Source: CAWANP01 sp963783445 (lineage in GTDB: Bacteria > Chloroflexota > Anaerolineae > JAAYZQ01). From it: a DNA stretch of 64,000 bases. A model generated the notes under the pieces. That model did not search any database. It saw only the letters and a program-made list of their open reading frames with translations, and was not told the origin of the DNA. The translations under genes and the position numbers were made by a program. Within the stretch, counting starts at the first letter, position 1; each line of letters opens with the position of its first letter. The DNA is taken from positions 806,001-870,000 of the forward strand of contig CAWANP010000002.1 of assembly GCA_963783445.1 (NCBI GenBank), given 5' to 3'. Positions 1 through 8,327 of this stretch are shown one piece after another.

Positions 1-185
1 TGGATGGCGTCCAGCTCGCCCCACCCGTCAAAGTCTGAGAGAACAACAACCATGTCGATCTTGCTGTGGGCCTTGATGGCTTCATCCAGCCGGGGGAGGA
101 GCATCTCATAGTCGGCAGCGATGGCTTTGCCGCTGGCCTTGAATCCGATGCAGCTCTCTGTGCTTTCTTCCAGGATCTCAAACAA
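1..185 (-). CDS. SpoIIAA-like (STAS-fold) protein, C-terminus cut by the window edge
   Basis: About 61 residues of the N-terminal part are visible, beginning MFEILEESTES and running through KASGKAIAADYEMLLPRL to a conserved-looking VVVLSDFDGWGEL segment. This pattern (a short strand, GFKASGK, a helix with LDEAIKAH, then a strand and a DFxGW motif) is that of the SpoIIAA-like family, small cytoplasmic proteins of uncertain role. The start is an inferred TTG with AGGAG six bases upstream; no ATG is available in frame. It lies 82 bp downstream of nhaA on the same strand and could share its transcript. The family call is by pattern recognition only. Confidence 0.6.
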   Translation of the reverse strand, partial: MFEILEESTESCIGFKASGKAIAADYEMLLPRLDEAIKAHSKIDMVVVLSDFDGWGELDAI

Positions 186-267
186 AGGCTTCTCCTATGT
201 GTCCGGTCCTATTGGGGACTTTGATTGCTGGGCCCGGAGCCCATGGAATACTGCTCACCCAGCTTGC

Positions 268-1650
268 CTAGTGGCGCGGTACTGGTATGAGTGACTCTTG
301 CCCTTCGTCTGGCAGCCAGAAGCGGAGAAGCAGGTAGCCAAACACGCCGCAAATGAGCGAGCCGGCCAGGATGCCGACCTTGGCAATGCTGACCAGGGTC
401 GCATCGGAAAAAGCCAGGCCTGCGACAAAGAGCGACATGGTGAAGCCAATGCCGGCCAGCCAACTGGCTCCGTATACCAGCCGCCAGTTCACGCCTTCCG
501 GCAGGGTTGCCTGCCCGATGCGGACGGCCAGCCAGGCAAAGAGGGTGATACCCAACTGCTTGCCGATCACCAGACCCAAGATAATACCCAAAGACACGGG
601 GTGGAACAGCGCGTCAAAGAATCTGCCGCTGAATTGTACGCCCGCATTGAAGAAGGCGAACAAGGGGAGGACCATCCAAACCAGGATGGGATGAAAGTAC
701 TCCTCCAGCATCAGGCCCACGGGCTGCATCGATCTGGCTGCATCATGCAACTCTGTGATGGTCTCGAGCTGTTCATGGTCGTGGATCATGCTCTCCGTGG
801 TCAGCTCGGACTCGGAAAGTTCCTCCAGCCGGGTATAGCCTGTGGTCAGGAACTCCTCCGGGTCCATCCGGGCCCGAACGGGCACCGTCAGGGCGACGAG
901 GATGCCGGCCGTGGTGGCGTGTACACCGGACAGCAGAATGGCCAACCAGACGCCGAATCCCAAGATGACATAAATTGCGCCAGACCTGATCCCGATGCGG
1001 CCCGCAGCGATGATGAACAACAGCAGGATGCCGGCGATGGCTAGCGGAACCCAGTGGACCTCGGCTGTGTAAAACAAGGCGATGACCAGGACGGCGCCGA
1101 TGTCGTCGGCGATAGCCAGCGCGGTAAGGAATACCTTGAGCGTGGGCGGTACCCGGCTGCCCAACAGCGCCAAGATGCCAAGCGCGAAAGCGATGTCAGT
1201 CGCCATGGGTATGCCCCATCCTTCCATCCCCACCTTTCCGGCGTTGACCGCCACGTAGATGAGCGCGGGCAAGAGCATACCGCCCACAGCAGCGGCCACG
1301 GGCAAGATTGCCCTTTTGGCAGAAGAGAGTTCGCCTACGACGACCTCTCGCTTGATCTCCAGCCCAACCACCAGGAAAAAGATGACCATCAGCCCGTCGT
1401 TGACGAGTTCATGCATATCGAGTATGAGGTTGTAGGGACCAATGTGCACCGCGATTTCCGTGTGGAGAAGCGTGAAATAGACGTCAGCCCAGGGGGAGTT
1501 GGCCCACAGGAGTGCCAGAACAGTGGCTGCCAGCAACACGATGCTGCCCGTTGCCTCAGCGTGGAAAAAATCCCGAAACATTCGGCTCAGAAGATGGGGA
1601 CTCTTGACGATCTGTTCGATTCTCTTCTCGGCAGTCGCTGCTGTATCCAT
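268..1650 (-). CDS. nhaA: Na+/H+ antiporter NhaA
   Basis: Inner-membrane electrogenic sodium/proton antiporter that exports Na+ in exchange for protons and supports pH and salt homeostasis. The protein of 460 residues has about a dozen hydrophobic segments. It carries the hallmark MATDIAFALG and ALAIADDIGAVLV segments, which hold the three aspartates equivalent to Asp133, Asp163 and Asp164 of the E. coli enzyme. A hydrophilic acidic stretch (RMDPEEFL to EEYFHP) lies in the middle and is seen in many non-enteric NhaA proteins. I place the start at the ATG at 1650, preceded by GAGG; a longer in-frame extension to 1770 lacks NhaA character. It appears monocistronic or followed by the SpoIIAA-like gene. 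Confidence 0.93.
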   Translation of the reverse strand: MDTAATAEKRIEQIVKSPHLLSRMFRDFFHAEATGSIVLLAATVLALLWANSPWADVYFTLLHTEIAVHIGPYNLILDMHELVNDGLMVIFFLVVGLEIKREVVVGELSSAKRAILPVAAAVGGMLLPALIYVAVNAGKVGMEGWGIPMATDIAFALGILALLGSRVPPTLKVFLTALAIADDIGAVLVIALFYTAEVHWVPLAIAGILLLFIIAAGRIGIRSGAIYVILGFGVWLAILLSGVHATTAGILVALTVPVRARMDPEEFLTTGYTRLEELSESELTTESMIHDHEQLETITELHDAARSMQPVGLMLEEYFHPILVWMVLPLFAFFNAGVQFSGRFFDALFHPVSLGIILGLVIGKQLGITLFAWLAVRIGQATLPEGVNWRLVYGASWLAGIGFTMSLFVAGLAFSDATLVSIAKVGILAGSLICGVFGYLLLRFWLPDEGQESLIPVPRH

Positions 1651-1886
1651 GGGTACCTCGAGCTTCAGCTGTACGTGGCTGATGGGCCTATGATACCATG
1701 CTTGGTACCAAAGGTCAAAGTTATCAGCACACATCCTGCGAGTTTCAAGATGACCGAGGTCACGGAGCAATCACCATGAGCGCGACAATCTCCTATCGAG
1801 ACGGTTGATGGGTCAGGGCTTGGTCCGTGGTTCTCTTTCGTGCCCTGGTCCTCTGTTCGGGGAATCTGCCGTCAGCCAAGCCTCCG

Positions 1887-3338
1887 TTACCAGACAAAGA
1901 CGTCGTCCGCAGGATGGCCCAGATCGACGAACTCGATCTGGTTAGTTCCACCACCAAGGGCAGTACCTGACCCGTGGGTCAGAACTGCCAGACCCTCTGT
2001 CAGTCCGTGCTCCGCGAGCCAATCCCGGGTGTAGGCCTGCCAGCTATCCGGTCGTTCGCGCTCGTGTACGGCGTCAACGCCGTAGGAAAACTGCAGCGCC
2101 TGGCACGTGGACTCGTTGGGGCTGACGGCAACGATCCATACCTGCAACTGGAACCGGCCCAGGCATCGTGCTGTGGTGCCGCTCAGAGTGGGGGTCACGA
2201 CCGCGACAGGCTGGGTGACCTCTACAGTCAGGTAGATGCTCAGCGACACAAGGTCCTCGTTGCTGATCTCTCCGCTGGCCTTCGCCTCCCGAAGAAGACG
2301 GGCAACGTCGGGAGGGCCGATCTGTGGTTCTGTCACTTGAGCAATGCGCGCCATTGTGGCCACGGCCTCCGCGGGAAAGCTGCCCATGGCGGTTTCGCCC
2401 GACAGCATCACACAATCTGTACCGTCGAGAATGGCATTGGCTACATCTGTCACCTCCGCGCGGGTGGGGCGAGGTTGTACCGTCATCGACTCGAGCATGT
2501 GCGTGGCGGTGATGACTGGCCTGCCAAAGAAATTGGCCCGCCGGATCATATGCTTTTGAACGGCGGCTATCTCTTCGATAGGAATCTCGACGCCCAGGTC
2601 TCCCCGGGCAACCATGATGCCGTCCGTAGTCGCCAGGATAGCGTCTAGGTGCGCCAGGGCCTGTGCGCGCTCGAGTTTGGCGATGATGAAGGGCCGGTAG
2701 CCCATTGCCTGCGCAGCCTCCCGCACCGCTTCGATGTCCTCCGGGCCCTGGACAAAGGACTGGCTGATCGCATCCAACTTTTGTTCGGCGGCAAAGGCCA
2801 ATAAGTCTTGGTCTCGCTCGGTAAAGGCGCTGATGCCCAGGTCGATTCCGGGAAAGTTCACGCCTTTGAAGGAGCGAAGCTCTCCTCCCACCTGTACTTG
2901 GCAATGGACCTCGCCGTCCACGACCTTCAGTACGCGGAGCTGGATGAAGCCGTCATTGACATAAATTTCGTCGCCTGGCTTGACGGCTTTGGGCAGGCCC
3001 TTGAAGCTCAACGACACACGTTGGTCGTTCCCCACAATCTCTTCGGTTTGCAGGATGAAGGACTGGCCGCGGACCAGCTCCACCGGTTCCTCGGCCAACG
3101 GCCCGATGCGCATCTTGGGCCCTGGCAGGTCGCCCAGGATGGCGACACGTTTGCCTGTCGTGGCCGCTGCCGCGCGGACATTCGTAATCACCTTGGCGTG
3201 GCTTTCGAAATCGCCGTGGGCAAAGTTGAGTCGAGCTACGTTCATGCCGCTGCTCATCAGGTTCTCCAGCATCTCCCGCGACTCGGACGCAGGGCCGATG
3301 GTACACACGATCTTTGTCTTTTTGAGTGGGAACTTCAT
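1887..3338 (-). CDS. pyk: Pyruvate kinase
   Basis: Catalyses phosphoenolpyruvate plus ADP to pyruvate plus ATP, the last step of glycolysis, in the cytoplasm. The 483-residue protein starts MKFPLKKTKIVCTIGPAS and contains NVARLNFAHGD, ARGDLGVEIP, the catalytic-lysine segment FIIAKLER, and ITATHMLESM. The C-terminal allosteric domain ends GGTNQIEFVDLG, as usual, and there is no extra PEP-utiliser domain. The ATG at 3338 has AGGAGG upstream and overlaps the pfkA stop by 4 bp (ATGA), so the two glycolytic kinases should be translationally coupled. A longer frame to 3536 simply reads through pfkA. Confidence 0.95.
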   Translation of the reverse strand: MKFPLKKTKIVCTIGPASESREMLENLMSSGMNVARLNFAHGDFESHAKVITNVRAAAATTGKRVAILGDLPGPKMRIGPLAEEPVELVRGQSFILQTEEIVGNDQRVSLSFKGLPKAVKPGDEIYVNDGFIQLRVLKVVDGEVHCQVQVGGELRSFKGVNFPGIDLGISAFTERDQDLLAFAAEQKLDAISQSFVQGPEDIEAVREAAQAMGYRPFIIAKLERAQALAHLDAILATTDGIMVARGDLGVEIPIEEIAAVQKHMIRRANFFGRPVITATHMLESMTVQPRPTRAEVTDVANAILDGTDCVMLSGETAMGSFPAEAVATMARIAQVTEPQIGPPDVARLLREAKASGEISNEDLVSLSIYLTVEVTQPVAVVTPTLSGTTARCLGRFQLQVWIVAVSPNESTCQALQFSYGVDAVHERERPDSWQAYTRDWLAEHGLTEGLAVLTHGSGTALGGGTNQIEFVDLGHPADDVFVW

Positions 3339-4429
3339 AGCCAAGCCTCCTCGCCAAAGCTGATTCCCAGGGCCCGTCCGACGCGCACCAGCTCGCCGTC
3401 GCGCGGCACGGTACGGATCTGGTCGATGGCGTCTGTGATCGCGACGGGCGCAACACCCTCCGGTGTCAGGGCTACCATCTGCCCGTAGGCGCTGTCGGCA
3501 ATCAACTCGACTGCAAAAACGCCAAATCGGGTGCACAACTGGCGGTCCCAGGCAGTAGGGCTTCCACCTCGTTGCAGGTGTCCCAACACTACGGCTCGAG
3601 TCTCCTTGCTGGAGCGTGCCTGGATCTGATCCGCGACGACGTGGCCGACCCCACCCAACCGCGCCTCGCCCTCCGCGCCGCCTTCGCCGGCAGTCACGAA
3701 CGTGCCGCCCCGTTCCCTCGCACCTTCGGCAACGATTACGAGCGTATAGTGCCTGCCGTCCTCTTCACGCTCGTGGATCTTGGCCACAATGGAGTCATAG
3801 TCAAAGGGGATCTCGGGGATCAGGATCACGTCCGCGCCGCCGGCAATTCCTGCTACACCGGCGATCCAGCCGGCGTAGCGGCCCATGACCTCCAATACCA
3901 TCACCCGGTTGTGGCTCTCGGCCGTCGTGTGGAGCCGGTCCAGGGCCTCTACGGCGCAGGTCACCGCCGTTTCAAAACCGAAGGTCATGATGGTCGCGTC
4001 CAGGTCGTTGTCAATGGTTTTTGGTATGCCGACCACGGGCACTCCGGCCTCAAAAAGCTGCTGGGCGATGGTTAGCGAACCATCGCCACCAATGCACACC
4101 AGCGCGCGAAGGCCAAGCTCGTGAAAGTTGCGCGCGGCTTCTTGCAGCACATTGTCTGGGACGCGCCTTGCTTCTCCGTGCCCGGTCTTGGCCGCAAACC
4201 GGCCCCGGTTGGCTGTCCCCAGGATTGTGCCGCCCCGGAAGAGCATGCCGTCCATTTGGCGATAGTCCAAGGGGCGCGTGCGCACCGGATCGATCATCCC
4301 ATCATAGCCGCCCAAAATTCCCATCGATTCCCACCCACGCCGCGAAGCCGCCTTCACCACGGCGCGGATCACTGCGTTAAGGCCGGGGCAGTCCCCGCCG
4401 CCGGTAACGATCGCTATGCCTTCTCCCAT
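3335..4429 (-). CDS. pfkA: 6-phosphofructokinase (mixed ATP/PPi signature)
   Basis: Phosphorylates fructose 6-phosphate to fructose 1,6-bisphosphate in glycolysis; 364 residues, cytoplasmic. Visible motifs are TGGGDCPGLNAVIRA (nucleotide loop), CIGGDGSLTIA, and GIPKTIDNDLDAT with the catalytic TIDND. The residue equivalent to E. coli Gly104 is Gly (GGDGS), which normally favours ATP. The residue equivalent to Gly124 is Lys (PKTIDND), as in PPi-dependent and group III enzymes. The phosphoryl donor therefore cannot be settled from sequence. The start ATG has AGGAGG 11 bases upstream. The gene is first in an operon with pyk, and a 42-bp perfect palindrome lies about 90 bp upstream. Confidence 0.92.
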   Translation of the reverse strand: MGEGIAIVTGGGDCPGLNAVIRAVVKAASRRGWESMGILGGYDGMIDPVRTRPLDYRQMDGMLFRGGTILGTANRGRFAAKTGHGEARRVPDNVLQEAARNFHELGLRALVCIGGDGSLTIAQQLFEAGVPVVGIPKTIDNDLDATIMTFGFETAVTCAVEALDRLHTTAESHNRVMVLEVMGRYAGWIAGVAGIAGGADVILIPEIPFDYDSIVAKIHEREEDGRHYTLVIVAEGARERGGTFVTAGEGGAEGEARLGGVGHVVADQIQARSSKETRAVVLGHLQRGGSPTAWDRQLCTRFGVFAVELIADSAYGQMVALTPEGVAPVAITDAIDQIRTVPRDGELVRVGRALGISFGEEAWL

Positions 4430-4521
4430 TCTTGGCTTGCCTCCTTCGGTCTGGTTTGGCCAATGCGGACCAATCCGAGAGCCGGTTAGCTAGGAGCCAG
4501 CCCGTCGGCTGCTGATAGGCT

Positions 4522-4563
4522 AGAGCCTCGTGGTCCTGCGCATGCGCAGGACCACGAGGCTCT
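4522..4563. repeat. Perfect 42-bp palindrome upstream of pfkA
   Basis: Two 21-base arms, each beginning agagcctcgtgg from its own end, are exact reverse complements with no spacer. The centre is gcgcatgcgc. It sits between the end of the SHOCT gene and the start of pfkA, both on the minus strand. It could be a bidirectional terminator-like hairpin (no T-tract follows), an operator for a dimeric regulator, or a mobile-element remnant. Confidence 0.9.
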
Positions 4564-4656
4564 GACATCAGGTTGCCCAGGCAGGCCACCCTATCCTATT
4601 CGTTGAACACAGTCCTATGATGACAGAACGATTTGGCTTAGCTCGATGTCTGGACG

Positions 4657-5163
4657 CTAGAGTCCCAGCACTTGCCGTTTTTTGGCCTCAAATTCCTCGT
4701 CGCTGATGATCCCTCGATCTCGCAGGTCACCCAGCTGTTCTAACTCATCCAGATAGGACCCCGCCGCCGCAGGCTGCGCTGCCGTGGCAGGCTGTGCTGC
4801 CGCGCCAGGCTGTGCTGCCGCCGCATCAGCCGATGGGGGAGCCCCTTCGTCTGTGATAATCGCCTTGTCGTCGTCGGTAAGCTCGATGCTCTGGATACCC
4901 AGTTGCTCCATGGCGGCCACCAGCTCTTCTTCCGTCAACTCCTCGACCGATTCGCCGGTGTATTCCTCGATGCGGTCCGAGTCTTTCTGTGACAACTTGA
5001 TGGCGCCGTAGGCGGCCCCGCCCACGGCCAAGAGCACCGCGCCACCGACCAGGATGCGTCTTCTCCTGCGACGTCGCGTCCGCCGTACTGTCCGATGCGT
5101 GGTTCGCCGTGCTGTTCGCCTGCCAGCTCGTCTGCCAGCTCGTCTGGCTCCTCTTCTGGGCAT
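4657..5163 (-). CDS. Membrane-anchored SHOCT-domain protein
   Basis: This 168-residue protein has three parts. The N-terminus is an extremely basic Arg/Thr tail (residues 1-36, with runs such as RRTRRRRRRR). One transmembrane segment follows (about 37-58, LVGGAVLLAVGGAAYGAI), then an acidic region and an Ala/Pro/Gln linker (AAAQPGAAAQPATAAQPAAA). The last 30 residues, LEQLGDLRDRGIISDEEFEA then KKRQVLGL, are a textbook SHOCT (short C-terminal) domain, thought to mediate oligomerisation. The basic tail before the membrane segment predicts a cytoplasmic N-terminus. Function is unknown; similar proteins are common next to unrelated genes. The start at 5163 is the first in-frame ATG and matches the domain layout. 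Confidence 0.75.
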   Translation of the reverse strand: MPRRGARRAGRRAGRRTARRTTHRTVRRTRRRRRRRILVGGAVLLAVGGAAYGAIKLSQKDSDRIEEYTGESVEELTEEELVAAMEQLGIQSIELTDDDKAIITDEGAPPSADAAAAQPGAAAQPATAAQPAAAGSYLDELEQLGDLRDRGIISDEEFEAKKRQVLGL

Positions 5164-5277
5164 GGTTTCCGTACCTCCGTCCTATCTTCCGGCGCCTATC
5201 GGGCCGGCTTTCTTTGACCCTCTGCTCAGTGTGCACCAAACTTGCCCCTTGATTGTACCCCATCAGGTCAATGCCTG

Positions 5278-6826
5278 TCAAAGCGACGCCCCGGCCTGGA
5301 CACCATCCAGGAAGGTCGGGGCGTAGACACGGATGGCGCTCTCGCCGCCCAGGGGGCACTGGTACTCGCAGATGCCACAGCCGATGCACAGTTCCCGGAT
5401 CACCCGGGGGCGCTGTAGGACTACCATCTCAGCCTTGGGCGTCCAGGGCTTCGACCTCGTCCAATTTGATGGCCTTGTCCTCTACCGGGCAGCATTCCTC
5501 GCAAACGATGCAGTGCGTGCTGTAGGTCCAGGGCAGGCAGCGGTCGCGGTCGATGCGGGCCAGGCCGATGGGCGTATGTTGCTTGACGACGAGCGCCATC
5601 TCTGGAATCGCGCCGGTGGGGCAGACCTGGCTGCAGGCGTTGCAGCCAAAGTTGCAGTAGCCCAGGCGCGGTACCAGGCGTGGGGTCAGCAGGTTTTGGA
5701 CGCCGCCCTCAAAGAGACTGGGTTGCAGGCCCTGGGTGGGGCAGACGCGAACGCAGGCACCGCAGCGGGCGCAGAGAGCGCTGAATTCAACGAGGGCCGC
5801 ACCCGGGGGACGGATCATGGTCGCCGGCTCCCGGAGTACGATGGGCTCTACCCCAGCCAGCGCGACGCCAGCGGCGGACACGCCCATGGCAGCCAGAACC
5901 TGCCGGCGCGTGGGGTCATAGTCGTGCCGTGTTGCTGGCCGCCAGGCGGGTAATTGCCAGCGGAAGCCAATCCCTGAGCGCGAACAGTCTACCAGACAGT
6001 CGAAACAGACGATACACTCGGCCGGATCGCTGCGATAGTTGCCGTGCGGGTCGATGGTGTCTGTTGGGCATTGGTGACTGCAACGGGCGCATTGTACGCA
6101 GTCGTCGCTCACTTCTCGGCGCACCAGTGAGAGCTTGGAGACCAAACCCAGCAAGCCGCCCAGGGGGCAGAGATAGCGGCACCAGAAGCGCTGCGCCCAC
6201 CAATTCAGGGCCACTAGCCCGGCGAAGAGGAGAGCGACCAGCATCGTCAAGCTGAACACTGGCTGGAGATCTTGGAAGAGCAGCCGCGTCAGCGTGTTGT
6301 GCAGCAGGTCCAACGCCCCCCACAATGGGGAAAACTGGTACAGGAATGCCTCGGTCTGCAGGACTGCAGAATGTAGGGCGGGCCAGATGGCCGTCGCCAT
6401 CGTCCGGTTGAGGATGGTAATGGGATCAAGGATCATGAGTGTCTGGTTGCCCAGAAGGGCCGCAAAGAGGATCATAACCAGCAGCAGGTACTTGATGACG
6501 CGCCAGCTTTCGGGAGGGACTTTGCTTTGGCGGCGCCGGGGCCCCAGCCATTCCAGTACCGTCCCCAGGGGGCAGATCCAGCCACACCATACCCTTCCGA
6601 ACAGCAGCGTCAGGAGCAGCACGAGCCCGGCCAGGATCAGGCCGGCTTGCAGCGCTCGCCCGGCCAGCGTGGCCGCAGCCATGAGGAGGGGGTCGAGACG
6701 GGAAAAGACGTCCGCCCAGAAGGTGACCGGCCTCTGGGCGTTCGCGTAAACAAAGAGACTGGCGTAGAGCAGTAGCGCCAGAATCTGTACGGCCTTCCGG
6801 AATCTGCGCCAGGCGCGAGGGCTCAC
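5278..6826 (-). CDS. NapH-like membrane polyferredoxin, split by a frameshift near the 3' end
   Basis: Membrane iron-sulfur protein with several N-terminal transmembrane helices, two CxxxCP quinol-oxidoreductase-type motifs (GWICPLG and RYLCPLGG), and repeated 4Fe-4S ferredoxin motifs (CVQCARCSHQCP, CIVCFDCLVDC, CARCGACVRVCP, CNFGCNACSQVCP, CIVCEECCP). The frame stops at 5429 after VEALDAQG. The next frame (down to 5278) continues as RPRVIRELCIGCGICEYQCP, the expected last cluster of this family. One base too many near 5429-5437 explains it. Alternatively an ATG just after the stop (TGAGATG) restarts a 49-residue piece. The GTG start at 6826 has AAGGA upstream. It directly follows the DUF362 gene (34 bp), a frequent pairing that suggests electron transfer to the exported partner. 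Confidence 0.8.
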
Positions 6827-6860
6827 TGGGTCCTTCGTCCTTTGTCTTTCCCCAACTCCG

Positions 6861-7826
6861 CTAGACCGCAATCTCTTCGATCTGGATGGACGACAGGTCC
6901 AGGGTACCCAGGCCCATCTCGGCCGCGGCTTTGACGTAGGCGATGTCCTCGCCCACCAGGTCAAAGAGGGTGGCCGCGTAGGCGTCGGCGGCGACGATGT
7001 CGTGGCTGGCGATGACGGTGTTGGACAGGCGTACGTCATCCAAGCTGCCGCCGCCTGGCCCATGCGCTACGAGCGTACGTACGGCATCCACCACGGTCAG
7101 ATTGGGGCGTACCAAGCTGACCAGGTCGGCCGTGCGCTGGCCCAGGTTGCTGTGCATTTTGTTGCGGCTTTGGATAACGCCCAACAGGTTCTTTCCTGCC
7201 AAACTCAAGCGAGCCAGGCTGTGATGTTTGGCAATGGGCACATCGATCACCACGTCGGCGTTGAGTACTTCTTGGTAAACCGGCCAACTGCTGATATCTC
7301 TGCCCTCGGGAATTTCGGTCTCACGGAACTTGGCGGGGTTCATCACTTCCATCTGGCCGCCGGCTGCGGTCACGGCGTCGGCGATGCCGCTGCGCGCATA
7401 AGCGCTTTCGGCACTACCGCCAAAGGGGTTGTCCATGACGCGCACGCGCCGGGCGCCCGCGCCCAGGCATAGCTCGACCAGCGCCGCCACCACCTCCGGG
7501 TTGGTCGTCGCCCCGTACTCAAAGGTCCGAAAGTCGACGCAGATGTTGGGCTTGACGATGACATCGTCACCGTCCTTGACAAAGCGTTCTATGCCGCCAA
7601 TGGCTGCCAGGGCGGTCTGGGTGAGTGCTGCTGGTACACTCCCGCGGGCCACCGCCAGGTAGGCAGCGTCTTTCGGTGGGGGCAAAGGCGTCTCGGCCTG
7701 GGTCTGTGGTAGGCTAGCGGGTTCCCTAGCCCCACAGGCAGCAATGGCTGTACTCAGTCCAGCGGCTGCCGCCAACCGCATGAACTCGCGGCGAGTGACT
7801 TTGCCTGGCCTTTCGTGTGGATCCAA
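6861..7826 (-). CDS. DUF362 family protein with Tat signal and lipobox
   Basis: Exported protein of about 320 residues. The N-terminus has a twin-arginine motif (RREFMRLAAAAG) followed by a lipobox-like IAAC, predicting Tat export and possibly lipid anchoring outside the cytoplasmic membrane. The body matches DUF362: DVIVKPNICVDF, a VRVMDNPFGG segment, DVVIDVPIAKHHSLARLS and GKNLLGVIQ. The biochemical role of DUF362 is not established; it is usually linked to iron-sulfur proteins, and here the polyferredoxin follows it at once. The start is inferred as the TTG at 7826 because AGGAGG sits five bases upstream; the ATG at 7889 has no such site. Confidence 0.8.
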   Translation of the reverse strand: MDPHERPGKVTRREFMRLAAAAGLSTAIAACGAREPASLPQTQAETPLPPPKDAAYLAVARGSVPAALTQTALAAIGGIERFVKDGDDVIVKPNICVDFRTFEYGATTNPEVVAALVELCLGAGARRVRVMDNPFGGSAESAYARSGIADAVTAAGGQMEVMNPAKFRETEIPEGRDISSWPVYQEVLNADVVIDVPIAKHHSLARLSLAGKNLLGVIQSRNKMHSNLGQRTADLVSLVRPNLTVVDAVRTLVAHGPGGGSLDDVRLSNTVIASHDIVAADAYAATLFDLVGEDIAYVKAAAEMGLGTLDLSSIQIEEIAV

Positions 7827-7928
7827 AGCTTCCTCCTGTCTGCTTTCTAGAGCGAGAGCATACCACACAAGCTGGTGGCTGTCAAACACAATCTGTCCGT
7901 CCCAGGTTCACGGGTGGATAAGCAATGC

Positions 7929-8126
7929 TCTCCTCATGACGGCCTATGATGGGCAATTGTCTCCGACCGAGTCCCTGTGATAGCTCTCCTTGTGATGGGC
8001 GAAGGTCTCTGACCGAGCCCAATGCGCCCCAGTCAAAGACCTCGGCATACTGAAGGCAAAGTTCTCCTCGTGATGGGCGAAGGTCTCCGACCGAGCTCAA
8101 TGCGCCCCGGTCAATGACCTTGGCAT
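7929..8126. repeat. Tandem direct repeats, 78-bp period
   Basis: Two 64-bp copies (7985-8048 and 8063-8126) share tgatgggcgaaggtctc, then gaccgag and caatgcgcccc, with about seven differences. A third, more diverged copy begins near 7929 (tctcctcatgacggcc, then tgtctccgaccgag). They fill much of the 500-bp gap between the DUF362 gene and the divergent cca gene. No convincing gene lies in this gap; the open frames crossing it are repeats of the same peptide and have no family character. Confidence 0.8.
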
Positions 8127-8194
8127 GTGAGAGAACGAGATGGTACTCGGACATCCATGGCGATTCGAACTATACTCGAGGCTGAACTTCCGTG

Positions 8195-8224
8195 TTTGCC
8201 GCATACCCCATCTCATGCTACAAT
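8195..8224 (+). promoter_or_regulatory. Candidate sigma70 promoter for cca
   Basis: A TACAAT -10 element (8219-8224) with TTTGCC 18 bases upstream, about 100 bp before the cca start. The -35 match is only fair. Confidence 0.35.
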
Positions 8225-8327
8225 GAGGCGATAGTTTGATCCCCAGTGCTGGTAGGCTCCAAACTCGCTGTGCGTGCCGGCCTGATCAAGAGGGGGGCAT
8301 CCGACTGTTCTTCCCACGAGGCAAAAG

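Noticed and set aside
7985..8126. CRISPR array
   Set aside because: Only two or three 64-bp copies with 14-bp spacers and no cas genes; unit and spacer sizes do not fit CRISPR.
7882..8154. 90-residue open frame over the tandem repeats
   Set aside because: It exists only because the repeat period of 78 is a multiple of three; no ribosome site or family match.
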